Assembly (NCBI GenBank): GCA_963691815.1
Contig: OY829654.1
Location: forward strand, 23,249,771-23,313,770
Direction of reading: 5' to 3'
DNA: 64,000 bases
From: Echiichthys vipera
Lineage: Eukaryota > Chordata > Actinopteri > Perciformes > Trachinidae
The position numbers and the translations under genes are program-made. Of the stretch, positions 25,111-38,100 are shown piece after piece. The notes under the pieces were generated by a model, which saw only the letters and a list, made by a program, of their open reading frames with translations, searched no databases and was not told the DNA's origin. Within the stretch, counting starts at the first letter, position 1, and the number at the start of each line of letters is the position of its first letter.

Positions 25111-26374
25111 CCCAAAATTGTGGAAACCATGCTCAAAATGGCAAAACTTTACCAGCAGCTGAGAAATGACTCTTTGTTTGTTGCAGTATAGCTCCTTACA
25201 TCCAGTGGCAGCGATGAGCACAACTGTCGGTATTACAAGTCCTGTTTTTTTCCCCGTTTACAAATCAATCAACAAATTAGACAACAACAACAACACAAGC
25301 ATCCAATTGCCCCAGCCATGCCCTGCCACCATGCATTTCAATTGGAACAGAACAGAAAGAAAACTAAACCTACAAAATGCAGGTACAGCAGATGATTAAA
25401 AGTTTAGTTTTGTACAGCTGTTCTGACCAAAACTGGACGGATCAAGATGGCTGCTGCGTCAGTCACAGGTGACATAGAAGGTCATGTGAAGGGATGTTGT
25501 CATGGGAATCTCGGGACACCATTGTTTCCACATTAGAGAAAATGTTGGACCCAATTCAAAACAAAAAAAGAAAATAAACCCCATATGAAAGATACCAAAG
25601 GAGACGTGGGTATAGACCTGACCTAACACTTACTAATTAACAGCTGCAGCAGTTAAAAGGAGCAGTGAGACAATGCCAAATATCCTGCATGAGTTCGGAT
25701 ACTCATTTAAAAAAAAGAAAAGGTGGTTATCATGATTCCCCACGTGATCAAAGCTGATAGTCACATGTCGAGTAAACCCTGACTTGCCTGAACAGCGTAT
25801 TCTCCCTTTTTAATGTTGAAATGCATTACAGCTGTCACTATCCAGCTTCTCTCTCTCCATGGTGATGTTGCTTATTTACAGTAATCATGTTAATGTTGTT
25901 AAGCTAATGTGCTATGGATTTATTGATCATCAAACATAGTATGGAAGTTCCAGTCTGTTGAGGATCTCTCCCCATTTTCTCTACAATTGTGCATCTCCTC
26001 CCTGGTGGCTCATTTGGACTGAACCCATTTTCAATGAAGCTTCAGACCAGCAAAAAACAAATCATTAAATTGCTATTTATGAACACTTACATTTCCATTT
26101 GCCATTCAGCATTTGGCTTTAATGTCTGAAAGGTTAGGAGAGCTGGCCTTTGGGTAATAAACACTATTTGTATGTGATTTACTTGAAGTTGTAATGTGTT
26201 TCGTGTCTCTTTAATTGACTGAAAAGCAATTGTTACAAGCATGCTTGCAGACAAAGTTTTAAAGATTAAAAAAATGATTTTTAGTATTGTTAAAATGTGA
26301 ATAATGTCCTGGTGTCTCATTGTATGTGTTGCAGAAGCATTTTTCTTTTTCTTTTCTTTCTTCCTCTGGACCGT

Positions 26375-26560
26375 ATGTTGATGTGTCCTTGGGCAAGACA
26401 CTGAAGTCCAAATAGCTCCCTGTGCTGGGCATGGGTGTGTGAATGTGATCTGAATTATAGATAAGATTAGATAGGAAATTGGGCAGGTAGCCTCTGCCAT
26501 CACTACGAATGTACTGGATGTGTGGATGGGTGAAGTCCATTTACCATTTACAGAAGGTAT
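26375..26560. repeat. interspersed repeat fragment
   Basis: TCCTTGGGCAAGACACTGAA at the left and GTCCATTTACCATTTACA at the right are blocks I associate with a widespread fish repeat. Family and ends are uncertain. Confidence 0.35.
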
Positions 26561-28470
26561 AAAGTCGTTTTTTCCTCAAAAAATGACTGTAACTCAAGCT
26601 GTTCTCAGACAGTCACATATTTGATAATATTCACTATTTGTCCCCAGTGTAATGAGGTATTTGAAGGTTTTATGTGGACACATTTTTCATGTCTGGCCAG
26701 AATGAATGTCAGAGGGAAAAAAAAGTTGTGAGAAGCAGATTTCAAGTGCAAAGGCTTCCAATGCCAACTGCAAATCTCTCAGCAGGGATCGTGAATATGC
26801 TCTCGACTCTTCAAAACTTCTGTCAAAATATTCCATCATGGCAGCTCACCATGCCTGAATTTTCACTGTCACGGGATTCCCCTGTGCATAATGTTGCTTA
26901 ATTTATCACTTTTTCCCAGCAGTCATCCTGCCACTCTACACATTGTTATCCTTGAGGAGACTGTATTTGTACAGGGCAGCTCCCAGATGGGGATGTGCAC
27001 AGCTGTGTGAATGCAAAGTAACTCTGCATTTACAGTTAAGGAGACATGAGTGCAAATCTATCAAATCCTGGATAAATGAAAGCCGGGAGACAGACACCTT
27101 ATCAGTGGATTTAACTATCGCTCGAAAAATACATTGATATATCCTTTATGCATTTGAATAAAATAATAGAAGCCATTTACTTAAGCTGTTCAGACAGCCC
27201 GCTTTCCTTTTAACACAAGCCTTGAGTTGTCAAGCACTTAACTATGTGAGTTGGGTGTTAGACAGACCCCCCCTCACATCCACCATCTAATAACTCTGGC
27301 CTTCAGTGAACTAAAACCCTCTGCAGAATATATCAGATTAAAATGTCTCCGCACAGAAAGCTTTAAACATACGCTGGGTTTCTGTGAGAAACACTGGTTA
27401 CATATATAAACATTATAATCACATGTTAACACCTTAATATCTTCTATTACAACACAGCTAACTTAAGCTCAAAAATACAAAAGAGAGGAGAAATACTGGC
27501 CAAAACCTGTTCAGTTAACAGGTTTGGTCCCAGTGTCTGTGTCATGGTTACAGGACACTAACTATCCAGTAGAGAAAGCTACCATCTGGCTCTCTGTCCC
27601 TTTGAGGAGAGAGAAAACTGTGTCAAACAACCTTCTCTGCTCAACCTGAACCATTTAGCTCCTGATGGGTAGTAGATGCGTCGTGCCCCTGACCGGCCGC
27701 GGATGTGGAGTGTATGTCTAATGGATCCTAATGGGCTGGTAAAGGTTTCTTTTCATTGCGGTTGGCCAGTATGTACTGTATATGAAGATCATCGTGGTTG
27801 CCAAGTGAGCCATACATTAAGTGCAGTGTGTGTACACTTTTCCATACGGTTTCTCCCCATCCTCTGAAAAGATCTCTTAAGTTTAAAATCGATATGTAGC
27901 GTACACAATAGAGGAAGTAGAAAGGGTCGGGTTATGCTAGAAAATAACTACTTTGCACCACGCGTCTTCCAAATATTTTGAATGGTAAACAAGTTTATAT
28001 CTGTTACAAAAGGGATCACTCTTAGGTGAAATGCAGGTCGACAGAGAGATCAGCAAGACACGATAATCTTTTAAATATGTGTATAACAACACACATTTTA
28101 TTTAACAAACAGTCCTGAAATTTATTTATAGTGAAAAGTGGCTTATATAATTAAATATTTAGTAGAGAATGTAAAAAGAGAACTAGAGAGTACTACTATC
28201 AGTAGACGTAGAACCGGAAAAGATAAAATATCAAGAATCGGTAAAACTACTAAGATTAGAGTTGTATATTCTGTAAGATAATAAAGCATACGTATATTAT
28301 TAACGGTAACGGTAAAAAGCCTGTAGAGTGCTGAGAATTGTGTACTAGCCTGTAAAATGTATGTATGAATTAATTTGTATTACCACTGGTTAAAACATTC
28401 TCTCTCTCAAGCTATGTCTCCAACCTCTGACTGGTCGAATCAATAGAAAGCAATAGGGGGACGGGTGGTT

Positions 28471-28619
<149 letters not shown>

Positions 28620-29188
28620 CACTCTTCAAAGTGCTGTGTTCAGTTCTCTATTCCTTTACTACATCTTTGTTTTCTTTTTCTCTTTCTTCACTAAACAATA
28701 AAGATGTGGAATCTAATAGAAAGGCAATAGATGGTAGAAATACACAACTGATGGTTTCTAAGCACAACCTCAACAATGGCAAAAAAAAAACAAGAGAGTA
28801 ACACACACTGTACTCTCGCTTTATTTTATCTCCATAATTGTAATATTGGGTAAAAACACATTATTGTATTAAAAAGGAATGACTCAGAGCTGTGCTCTTG
28901 GGTGTTGACATTTCTCAGATGACCCACATGTAAATGCATTAGCTGCTTATCACATATAGCATCAGCGCACTCACCCGTAATGCATGGGAGGCTTCTAATT
29001 AGTATCAGTGCAATGACCTATATGTACTGCACTATAAGTGTATTCATGGTGCACTGACCTGAGTCACCATTGGCATACAGTTGCCTTAACAATTACAGTA
29101 TTTAGTAAACCAGTGTGTAAACGAATACATGATGTTTCTTCACTCTCAACACCATCTAAACTCCCATAATCCCCAGCACACAGAAGAT

Positions 29189-30021
29189 ATTGAACTCAAA
29201 TCAGTATGGAGGAAAAGACTGATTAAACAGGTGGGTCATATCAGGATAACGACCAATAAGAAGTCAGTTATCAAAGGAGTCTGGCAATCAGCACTTTGAT
29301 ACTATGATGATTGAAAGAAGTAAGTAAAGAAAAACACAAGAGAAAAGAGATCTGAGTTGTAGCAGTCATTTAGCTACTGGTAAAAAAATCTTTTTTTGTG
29401 AGGCATGGTTTCTCATGTTTTAGTGTAGTGGTTAGCACGGTCGCTGCACTGTCGCTGCACTGCCGCCTCACAGCGAGAAGGTTCCAAGATCGCATCCCAG
29501 CTGGGGCCTTTCTGTGTGGAGTTTGCATGTTCTCCCCGTGTCTGTGTGGGTTTTCTCAGGGTTCTCTGGTTTACTCCCACAATCCAAAAGACATGCACGT
29601 GTTAGGTTAATTGATGGCTCTAAAATTGACCGTGTGAAGGGTTGTCTGTCTCGGTGCGTCTCTATGTGTCCTGTGATAGACTGGTGTCCTGTCCAGGGTG
29701 TACCCCGCCTCACGCCCGATGTCAGCTGGGATCGGCTCCAGCCCCCCGCGACCCCGACAGGGACAAGCGGTTGAAGATGAATGAATGAAAAAATGATTTT
29801 AAAAAAAGGTACGGTATCTCATGTTTTAATTGTGTATAACCAAATATTGAGAGTTCTTTCTTTTGAACGACTTTAGTATTCACTGCCAACAGGCCTTTTT
29901 GCATCCGGCATTTTTCAGACTGGAAAAGCGCAGGTGTTACTAATTACATGTAGAGATGTGTTACATTATTGATCGCTCAGTTCTCTTCACGTGTCCCAGT
30001 GAGTCATGACAGTGTGACAAT
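29189..30021. repeat. local duplication, copy 1 (contains a SINE)
   Basis: Starting ATTGAACTCAAATCAGTATG and ending GTCATGACAGTGTGACAAT, this copy matches 30400-30767 in order and orientation. Differences are a 385-bp SINE here and a deletion of about 40 bp plus scattered changes in the other copy. Shared internal blocks include CACAGGTGGGTCATATCAG-like and TTTTTCAGACTGGAAAAGC sequence. Confidence 0.85.
29423..29807 (+). mobile_element. full-length tRNA-derived SINE with target duplication
   Basis: The SINE starts GTGTAGTGGTTAGCACGG (A-box-like TAGTGGTTAGCA) with a degenerate B box near 29483-29497. The body holds GGAGTTTGCATGTTCTCCCC and GATGTCAGCTGGGATCGGCT, and it ends with a GATGAATGAATGAAA tail. 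The flanks 29402-29422 and 29808-29828 are a 21-bp target duplication with three mismatches. The matching position in copy 2 (30592-30612) is uninterrupted. An 11-bp internal duplication (GTCGCTGCACT twice) lies between the boxes. Confidence 0.85.
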
Positions 30022-30336
30022 AGCTGTGTTCGAAATCGTTCCCTCATTCACTCACTCACTATTCCCTATATAATGTTTATTAAATAGTGCACTATATAGG
30101 GAAGGAGCATACCAGATTTCGGATACCAGACTGGAGTTTTCTAACAAATTGTGTGACGGAAGCAGTTAGCACCTCTTCTGCTTTTTCTTCTCCTCCGGGA
30201 ATACACGACCGCTTTGCATTGTGGTATACGAGAGTACAATGAAGTGTATATTGTATTTACACTCAAAGTACTAGTGCATTTTATAGTGGACTATGTAGTG
30301 AATGACATTAACCACAGAGAATTCGAACACCACTAC
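30022..30336. mobile_element. MITE-like element with TTCGAA-type termini
   Basis: It begins AGCTGTGTTCGAAATC and ends GAATTCGAACACCAC, giving short inverted termini (GTGTTCGAA). It contains a near-palindromic TTCCCTATATA...TATATAGGGAA. I recognise the pattern from fish genomes. Its start coincides exactly with the end of duplication copy 1. Target duplication not resolved. Confidence 0.5.
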
Positions 30337-30399
30337 AAAATGGTGTACATTACTTATTACTCATTACTTCTATGAAAGGGAACCATTTCAAACACAGCT

Positions 30400-30767
30400 A
30401 TTGAACTCAAATCAGTATGGAGGAAAAGGCTGATTACACAGGTGGGTCATATCAGTATAACAACCAATTATTAATCAGCTATGGTTGAAAAAAGTAAGTT
30501 AAAAAAAACAAACACAAGAGAGAAGAGATCTGACCGAGAGTTGTAGCAGTCAGTATAGCTTATTTAGCAAAAGAAAAATCCTCTTTCGTGAGGTCTGGTA
30601 TCTCACGTATTACATGTGGATAACAGGTTGAGATTTCTTTCTTTTGAACAACAGAACTTTTTCACAGCAGATATTTTTCAGACTGGAAAAGCACAGGTGT
30701 TACTAATGACATTAACGATGGCTCGGTTCTCTTCAAGTGTCCCATTAAGTCATGACAGTGTGACAAT
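30400..30767. repeat. local duplication, copy 2 (empty SINE site)
   Basis: Second copy of 29189-30021 lacking the SINE. The unoccupied target is 30592-30612. It shares the start ATTGAACTCAAATCAGTATG and the end GTCATGACAGTGTGACAAT with copy 1. Confidence 0.85.
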
Positions 30768-30999
30768 GAGCCAGCGTGCAGAACACGAGGATCCTGACAA
30801 TGAAGCAGCTGAACGGAATTCAGATGTCTTTCATTTTAATATCTACATCTGTGCTCTTCCCACCGTCACATGTCAAAATGCCCAGTGTTAAAAAGGCCAA
30901 AGTCTTTACAATATGTTGAAACCGTCTTTGTTTCAATCTTTATCTACCCAGGGAAGTTGAGCTGGGTTTTTTTTCAGCAAAGCCTTGTTACTCATTCAA

Positions 31000-31120
31000 A
31001 CTGCTGCACACATTCACAATTGGGAGTTCGCCAGTACAGCCACAGTCTTTGCTGCTGGCCACAGGAGCAATTGGGGGTTGCTTTGCTCAAGGGCACCTTG
31101 AGCTAATGCTGTTCGGGGTG
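31000..31120. repeat. interspersed repeat fragment
   Basis: GTTGCTTTGCTCAAGGGCAC and neighbouring sequence match a common teleost repeat tail as I remember it. Weak assignment. Confidence 0.3.
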
Positions 31121-31378
31121 CCAAGCTCAAATGAGCTCTTTTTTCATTCGCCTCATCCAACTGACCCTAAAGTCAGTTTCATGTGTGTAAGTGTAAATGT
31201 GTGTGTCTGTGTGTGCTTAAACTGCTGGCAACACAAGCATGGATGCAGCATTTAATCTCTATGCACCATAAATATCGTAAGTATCCCGAGAATCATTAGT
31301 ATGGAGCTAACTCTCATAGAGAGAATGGGAAAGAGATAGAGAATAGGAGAGAGGGAGGGAACCAGGGAGTAAAAGAGA

Positions 31379-31493
<115 letters not shown>

Positions 31494-32373
31494 TAAGTGT
31501 AAAAGACTGAAGAAGACATGCAGCAGTGTGGTCCCAGCACTCTCTGGCATGCATAGATATTATTCACTGAAATGCCTTTGAGCCACCTGAGATTACACAC
31601 ACACACTGACACTTATGAACAGATACACACATACAAGTGTGCACAGGACTATGCTGTTCAAACACAAGTCATTCACAAGCACCAACACACAGAAATCTCT
31701 CTGCTATAGGAAAACACAGTTCAAACATACACTTACAAGAAATCAGGCGAAAACACATGGAAATATACAAACATTCTGCACTCGGGCGGACATATATAGA
31801 CACACACAAGGGGAGGAAATAAGGAGGGAAGAGGGCAGAAAAGAGGAGAGGAGGAAGGGGGAGCAGAGTTGAAAAGAATATGCCATGGAAGAGACACAGC
31901 CCAAGAGAGCTATGGGAGGATTACAGGGAGGGAAAGAGAGGAGTCAGAGGACAGAAGGATGGATTACTGAATGCAGAAAAAAGAAAAAAGGAGGAGAGAG
32001 AAACGAGGTAGAAAGTAGCATAGCAGGTGAGTAAAGAAATAATACACAAAGCAAAGACTGAGGAGATGATAGAAGCAGAAGGGAGAGGAAGTGAATAACA
32101 AAAGGAGCGGAAAGGGGAGAAGGGAAAAGAAATAAATGGAAAGAATGAAAAAAGAGAGAGAAAGAGGAGCCATGAATAAAAATGACTGAGAAGAATTCAT
32201 CCATCCATTTGGGGACGGGTAGAATAAAGGAGAGGAAGAAAGTGATGGGAAGAGGAGGAACGGGTAGTCACAGATAACACACAGTACACAATGAAAGTGA
32301 CAGCTTTGCTCCGAGCATGACTCGGGTTGACTGTTGTTTCATTATAATCTTATAACTGTCAAACCCTGCAGCG

Positions 32374-32705
<332 letters not shown>

Positions 32706-32737
32706 AGGTTTAGCAGATTGCTCACTTGCTGCTAACA

Positions 32738-32990
32738 GTCATTCACTCTCTGACACTTGCAGTAAACTCACCTACTCGTTTACTCGCTTTCTCTTTTATT
32801 CAATCGCTCATTCACTTGTTCACACTCTTATTTGCCCACTCTTCCCACACCCTCACTTGTTCACGCTATCATTTGATCACTCTTAATTATTCAGTTTGTA
32901 GCGTTTAAACCTTAGGTTTCACTGACTGCCATATTCTCAGTCACTTTCTCTTTCATTCATTCATTTACTTGCTCACTCACTCACTGTGTT
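32738..32990. repeat. degenerate (TCAC)n-like tract
   Basis: Loosely repeated TCACT/TTCACTTG/CTCAC words, such as TTACTTGCTCACTCACTCAC near 32965. A similar short tract recurs near 33430-33520. It looks like a decayed tetranucleotide repeat. Confidence 0.4.
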
Positions 32991-35112
32991 GCCGAAGAAG
33001 TACAAAATACAATGCATTGAATGGACACAGCATTCAGTATGATATAATAACATCAAATAGAAAATGAACTGAAATAATCTATATACAAGGAATAATAGTA
33101 GGATATAGGTTTAATGAAATAGTGGTTGTGATCAGAATATGGTACATTACGGTTGTCTCCTACTGGATGCACATTTTTTTCTTTTCTGTTTCAGTACGAC
33201 TTCAATAATGAGCGCATTTCTTTTCAAAATTTGGAGGGAAATCCTCCCTTATACTATAATAATACTGACATTGTGTTAGAATGTGTCGTGCCTCTCCAGC
33301 TCCCTTGTCAAAATGATAACACAGCCCCATGTCCTTATTAAGCTCTTCTCTATTGAGAGACTGTGCTCACTCATCCGTACATCCTCAGGGTCTTTCTCAG
33401 GTTTTTAAGTGTTACTGTGATGAGGTAGTCTGCCACAGTATACTCACTCACTCAAACACCGTTTACTCATTCAGTCACAAACTTAACCACCTGCTCACTC
33501 ACACCCTCATTCACTTTACACACTAACTAAAAATGACATCAAAATGACACCAAACTGAATATGTAGGAGCCTGCATCATCACCAGTGAGGCTGGTACTAA
33601 AGCAGTGTAAATAGGGTAGCAGGTCACACGAGCTCCCAAGCCAGAATACAAACACAGCGTGAACCAGGACACCAAAGCAACAATGCTGCTCTTGCTTCTT
33701 CTCCTTATTCAGTTTCTAAAGCTTTGATCACTGACAGCAAAGAAGCCTGTAACGCTTTAAGGAAACCTTCATCTCTAAGCTTAAGCCTGGAAACGCAAAT
33801 GAATAAACAACAGAATACACCCAAAACCCAATTTGAATAAAACCGACTTTAATTCAAAAGGTTAAGATACTATTTCCCAAATAAATGTATCGATTTGAAT
33901 CCACCAAAATAGATGATGTGATTCTTGTGTGGCAGACAGACAGCTTAAAATAGAGCCAAAAAACATTAAGTTAAGTGGCTACTTTTCTGAAGAATCAAAG
34001 TGTGTTTCTCTACAAACTGATAGCCCATGGGTTTAGACTGCAGATGGTCCCCTCACATGTCTGTTTGATCAGGAAATAAATCACATTAAGGAAGTATCGA
34101 TACCGTTTTGTGGGATATTTAACAGCAAGTGACAGCAATCGGGTCTGCCAGTCGAAACTGTATGTTCCTTGTTTCCCTGCTAAATAGATTTTCTTTAATT
34201 TTACAAAATCACTATGGCAACTTGGACTGCGCTTAGCCCAGATCACCTGTCAATCAAACAGTGTGGGTGGTACTGTTATTCCAATCACTGCCCATACCTA
34301 CACAGCAGCTCTTTTTGCAACTGCAAAAACGTCATTGCCAAGCATGAAATAAAATACCTGCTTTACACCAGTTGCTTGCAATAGCATGTCTCGTAAACTG
34401 GCAGCAGACTGCTGACTGATGTGCAAATCTAACATGAAAAAAAAACTACTTAAAATTACCATCTGTTAACTCACATTGATAGACTTGCCTTCAAAAATGT
34501 ATCTCTTCTCACACATTTTCTTACATAAAATCCACACTAAGCCTCTCACACATTTTTTCTCATCATCCTTTTCTGGTACACTCTCATCTCTTCCACACTT
34601 TGAAACTCTGCTAAGTCGACTAGCATCAATCTTCTTATGTTTACCTCCCATACTCTCAGGTAGATCTGACTGGAGCAACAGCTCTGTCACTGTCTATATT
34701 TCTCTCACAAACACACACACACACAATTTCTCCCTTCTCCCTAAGGGACTCAGTTACATGTAGCAGATGTCTGAGACCCAGGTAACAAATCAAATTGTCA
34801 TGCTTTCTCTCCCCTGCACTTTTTCAATCAGCTACTTTTCACAACAACTTGCATAAACAATCAGCTGAATGTGTTTCAAGCAGTCCAGTTAATTCCTCAT
34901 TCCATCATGCATACAAATCAAAAGAAAAAGGTGGAAGCCATGCCCAAAGCTCAACCAAATGTCATTCACTCTTATCGCTCCTTTTCCTCACTCAGACCTG
35001 TAGAGTCTTAGTCTTTATCTTCACGGGATTAGTTACAGTAAAGAAAGCTACAGGGGAATCTAAACTGACTACACCCGCCCTCCCTCCCATTTTGCCCTCC
35101 ACGGTCTCTTAC

Positions 35113-38100
35113 CTGTGACAGTGATCACCATGGGAGCCACCAATGGCCTGTTGTTATCCAGTTTTCGGCTCAGTCGGATCTCTCCGCTGGTGTGATTCAG
35201 GAGCAGCAGGTGAAGCTCGTTTCCCCGGTCAATGGTGTAGTACAGCCTGTCTGACACATCAGGATCATGGGCGGGTACTCTCCCAATTACCCCGTTGGGG
35301 AAACTGTTGGACCGATTGGACACAAAGTTGTTGAATATGATTTGGAAGTTCTGCAGAGTGGGCTGGTTGTCGTTCTGGTCCACCAATCGGATGCGGACGG
35401 TGGCCCGGCTCACTAGAGGCGCTGAGGTGGCTTGGACCACGATGACATACTCGTTGCGGGCCTCATAGTCCAGATCAATGAGTGAAGTGAGCTCCCCTGA
35501 GAAGATGTCCATCTGGAAGATCTCAGGGATGTTACCCTCCACGATTTGGTACATGATCTGAGCGTTGGCGCCTTCATCTGGGTCAGTGGCTGTGATCTGG
35601 GCTACCACAGAGCCCACTGCGCTGTTTTCCTTCACTAGAACCTCAAAGTCATCAGCAGGGAAGACAGGGGCATTGTCGTTCACATCTAGCACTGTCACCT
35701 GGATGTGGACGGGGGTCCGCTGAGGGGGCACGCCACGATCTACGGCATATGCAGTGAGCTCATAGAATGGCACGCTCTCGCGGTCCAAACGGCGAAAAGT
35801 TCGGACGATACCAGATGTTGATTCAATAGTAAAGTCTCCATCCCCGTCCTCACCATTTTGGAAGGTGTACTGAACACGACCATTGGCGTGTGCATCACGG
35901 TCAGTGGCTGAGATTTGGAGGACACTGGTGAAGGGAGGGGCGTCTTCAGTTACTGTTCCCTGATACCTGGGGCTGAGGAACTGAGGTGCATTGTCGTTTA
36001 CATCGTTCACATTAACTTCTACATATGTAGTGTCTGATTTCTGTGGTATGCCGTTGTCTTTAGCTGTTATAGCCAAAGTGTAGGTCATCTGGTCCTCATA
36101 GTCGAGATCTGCCTGGAGTGTTATAGCCCCTGTGGCAGTGCCAATGCGGAATTGTGGGATATTGTCCTCGAGGAAGTATGTGATTCGAGCATTTTCACCA
36201 ACATCATCATCTGTGGCACTGATCACAACTACTGTGCTTCCAGGTGGTCGGTCCTCATTCACACTAACAGAGTAATGGGCACTCTGAAATACAGGCCGAT
36301 GAGTATTGGCATCGGTAATGTTGATGTGCACCTGACAGGTGTCGTGGAGTGTGCGGTCTGAGGCAGTGATTGTTAGGACATAACGGCGCTCCTGTTTGTA
36401 GTCCAATGGAAGGGCTAATGAGAGAAGGCCGCCCCCTCCTGCTGTGCTGATGGCAAAGCGGTTTCTGGTGTTTCCTCCTGTTATCTGATAGGTCACGGCA
36501 CTGTTGACATCGCGGTCCACAGCAGTGACAGTCGCTACACTGGTACCAACTACTGCATCCTCATTCAGGCGGGAGTAGTACTCCTTTTGGAGGAACTCAG
36601 GGCGGTTGTCATTAACATCCATCACTGTAATCGTAACACTGGCTGTAGCAGAAAGAGGCGGCATGCCATAATCCCTGGCTTCAACGCCAAAGAAATAGTG
36701 CTCCACAGATTCTCGGTCAAGAATGGAGCTGACAGTGACCCAGCCTGTTGCAGAGTTGATTATGAATGGTGTGTCAGAGCTAGTGCCAGTTAACCTGTAC
36801 TCCAGACGGCAATTATCACCAGAATCAGTATCGATGGCTTGAATGTGGAGGATGGAACTACTAACTGGGGCGCTCTCGAGCACAGATGCCTGGAATGGTG
36901 TGGAGACAAAGATTGGTGGGTTGTCATTGACATCCGTCACCTGTACACTGACAATACCGGTGTTGTTGGAGAGAGGTGGTCGCCCATTGTCCTGTGCTCT
37001 AACACGGAGCGTGTACTCCCGCTCAGACTCATAGTCTAGTGGTGCCACAACATGGATCTCCCCGGTTACACTGTCAATGGAAAACTGTCCACGGCTGTTA
37101 CCGCTGATGATGTTATATTGAACAGCAGCATTACTGTCCTTGTCCCGGTCTGTGGCACTCACACGGAGGACCTCAGAGTGAGGTCTTACATCCTCCTTCA
37201 CTGCTACGACATAGCGCTTCTCGCTGAACTGTGGCACATTGTCGTTTTCATCCAGAACAGTGATGAAAACTTTTACATTTGCAGAGCGTGGCCCCGGTTC
37301 CTTCCCCTGGTCACTAGCCTCCACTTGTAGAGTGTAATGCTCGTTGGTTTCCCGGTCCACTGCTCCACGAGTTGTAATGAGGCCAGAGCGTGGGTCAATC
37401 TCAAAGGCTGCTCGTGCAATTGCAGCGGTGTCACCAACAAAGCGGTAACGGATATTGGCATTGGATGGGGAATCTAAGTCTGTTGCTCTCAGCTGTAAGA
37501 TGGGATACCCCTCCTCTACGTTCTCCCTGATTGTCTCCCTGTACTCTGTCTGCTCAAATATAGGAGAATGGTCATTTCGGTCTGAAACCGTAATGGCCAC
37601 CATTGTGGTGCCAGAGAGGCGAGAGGGGCCAAAATCTGTTGCCGTGACCCTGAAGTAATGCAAATCCATATGTTCTCTGTCTAGAATCTGGGTGGTGGTG
37701 ATGAGACCTGTGTCTGGGTGGATGTGGAAGTAGTCAGATGATCGACTGTTCATCAGCGGGGCCATGGTGTAGCTCACCCTGCCTGCATCTCCTGCATCTG
37801 GGTCAGAGGCAGACATGATAATGACTGAGGTGCTAGGCGGCTGGTTCTCAGCTACTTGTACTTGGAAATTATACTGGGAGAAATGGGGATGTCTGTTGGC
37901 CGCACGTCGGGAACGAGGCCATGGCATCAAAATCTTCCTCCCCCTTTCTCCCTGTGAGATTTCATCGTCTGCTACTATTATCAGTCTTTCCAGGCTCCTC
38001 TCTCCCCTTGTACGGTGCCTCTCCTCCTCCCCTTCCACCTCTCTCTCATCCCCCTCTCCAACCTCATGGCTTTCATCTGCCTGGCTCTCTTTCTTCCCTA

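Noticed and set aside
35069..35112. 14 residues (GKRPWRAKWEGGRV) after codon 1921 of exon 1
   Set aside because: They lie past a strong donor (CACAG|GTAAGAG), and the frame continues properly only into exon 2.
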